DNA of 5,071 bases from Chloroflexota bacterium (GTDB lineage Bacteria; Chloroflexota; Dehalococcoidia; SM23-28-2; RBG-16-64-32): positions 1 through 5,071 of the forward strand of contig JADFKG010000142.1 in assembly GCA_022565075.1 (NCBI GenBank), given 5' to 3'. Each line of letters opens with the position of its first letter. Positions within the stretch are counted from its first letter, which is position 1. This document shows, one piece after another, positions 4,576 through 5,071 of the stretch. Below the pieces are notes generated by a model. It was given only the letters and a program-made list of their open reading frames with translations, made no database searches and was not told the DNA's origin. The translations under genes were made by a program, and so were the position numbers.

Positions 4576-5071
4576 AGCTCGGCCCTTCCGTCTCCCAGCG
4601 CCGCAGAATGCTCGCCACGTAACGCCAACTCCGCTTGTTCAACTCGACCGCTTCACGCACCGCCTCGCGCACCCATTCGGCTGGGTATCGCTTCTCGGCG
4701 TCCTTCAGTTCGTCGGCGATCAACGGCGTTATGCTGCCGATATTCTCTTCGTAGAGCGCGAAGATGTTCGGAGCTGCCTCGCCCGGCGCGGGCGGTAACG
4801 GCTCCTGCAGGCGAACGTCGGACAGCGACTCCAGCGCCCGGTAGTTCGACGGGCTGTTGACTGCGTAAACCACCCCCGAGGATCCGCCGGCAGTCTCGCC
4901 GCTGAGCGCCCGGATCAGCGTGCCGCGCTTCACCGCCAGGTCGAGTCCGCGGCTCAAGGCCCCATCGTCTGTCCCGCCCGCTGTGTCCAACGGACCTGTC
5001 AGGTTCGCCAGCGCCCGGACGAGCGCGCGGTCGGCGGCCAGTTCTTCGCGGCTGACGTAGTGCGGCTGGCG
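4487..5071 (-). CDS. DnaD-domain replication/primosome protein, 5' end outside the window
   Basis: The frame is open from the right edge to TGA at 4489-4487, giving 194 visible residues and no credible start inside the window. The first visible residues (RQPHYVSREELAADRALVRAL) and LAVKRGTLIRAL resemble the N-terminal winged-helix half of DnaD-like proteins. The C-terminal DnaD/DnaB2 domain covers roughly 4595-4768. It contains LYEENIGSITPLIADEL, a YPAEWV helix, the NKRSWRY segment, and YVASILRRW, which fits the family's YxxxIxxxW motif. DnaD proteins remodel DNA and help recruit the helicase loader at origins or restart sites. Its 3' end overlaps the tandem AAA+ gene by 89 bp, so the two are co-transcribed. 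A phage-derived DnaD is possible, but no other phage gene is seen. Confidence 0.88.
   Translation of the reverse strand, partial: RQPHYVSREELAADRALVRALANLTGPLDTAGGTDDGALSRGLDLAVKRGTLIRALSGETAGGSSGVVYAVNSPSNYRALESLSDVRLQEPLPPAPGEAAPNIFALYEENIGSITPLIADELKDAEKRYPAEWVREAVREAVELNKRSWRYVASILRRWETEGPSYEKSERDPQIEWLERRFREGKRRPSGSRS
4583..4589 (-). promoter_or_regulatory. Ribosome binding site of the tandem AAA+ gene
   Basis: On the minus strand this reads GGAAGGG, seven bases before ATG 4575-4573 and inside the coding region of the DnaD-domain gene. It supports the start that creates the 89-bp overlap. No other in-frame start upstream of the cysteine cluster is credible. Confidence 0.6.

Noticed and set aside
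4487..4990. TTG at 4990-4988 as the start of the DnaD-domain gene.
   Set aside because: The frame stays open to the window edge and the upstream 27 codons encode DnaD-like N-terminal sequence (HYVSREELAADRALVRAL), so the true start is outside the window.

Overview
This is a GC-rich (roughly two thirds G+C by eye), densely packed bacterial chromosomal window with seven protein-coding genes. Two of them run off the edges. I see no tRNA, rRNA, CRISPR array, insertion sequence or prophage structure. The sequences of the DnaD-domain protein, the DnaC/DnaI-like ATPase and the P450/ferredoxin pair, together with the mix of Shine-Dalgarno and apparently leaderless starts, fit a Chloroflexota (Dehalococcoidia/SAR202-like) genome. 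That assignment comes from remembered family resemblance, not a search, and is moderate at best.

Layout, left to right. (1) 1-247, minus: N-terminal part of a group II PLP-dependent decarboxylase/aminotransferase of the sphingosine-1-phosphate-lyase type. (2) 248-344: divergent promoter region. (3) 345-1008, plus: moaD and moaE overlapping by 11 bp, the two subunits of molybdopterin synthase. (4) 1009-1129: spacer with a good sigma70-type promoter. (5) 1130-2574, plus: a soluble bacterial cytochrome P450 followed after 2 bp by a small ferredoxin of the P450-partner type. (6) 2622-3173, plus: a zinc-ribbon Nudix hydrolase whose GTG lies just behind a TACAAT box, suggesting a leaderless transcript. 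(7) 3178-4575, minus: a 465-residue AAA+ ATPase of the DnaC/DnaI/IstB family carrying two complete ATPase modules in tandem. (8) 4487-5071, minus, running off the right edge: a DnaD-domain protein upstream of, and overlapping by 89 bp, the ATPase gene.

How they work together: MoaD donates sulfur and MoaE transfers it to precursor Z (cPMP) to make molybdopterin. The ferredoxin should feed electrons to the P450; its reductase is not in the window. The DnaD-like and tandem-AAA+ proteins look like a chromosomal primosome/helicase-loading pair. The Nudix enzyme and the PLP enzyme appear to be separate housekeeping or metabolic genes.

Most noteworthy: the helicase-loader-like ATPase is an in-register tandem duplication (period 187 residues, about 60% identity over the 120-residue core) with both nucleotide sites intact and an AT-hook-like RGRPR tail. 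Next is a MoaD that carries four residues beyond the Gly-Gly that must be C-terminal for activity.
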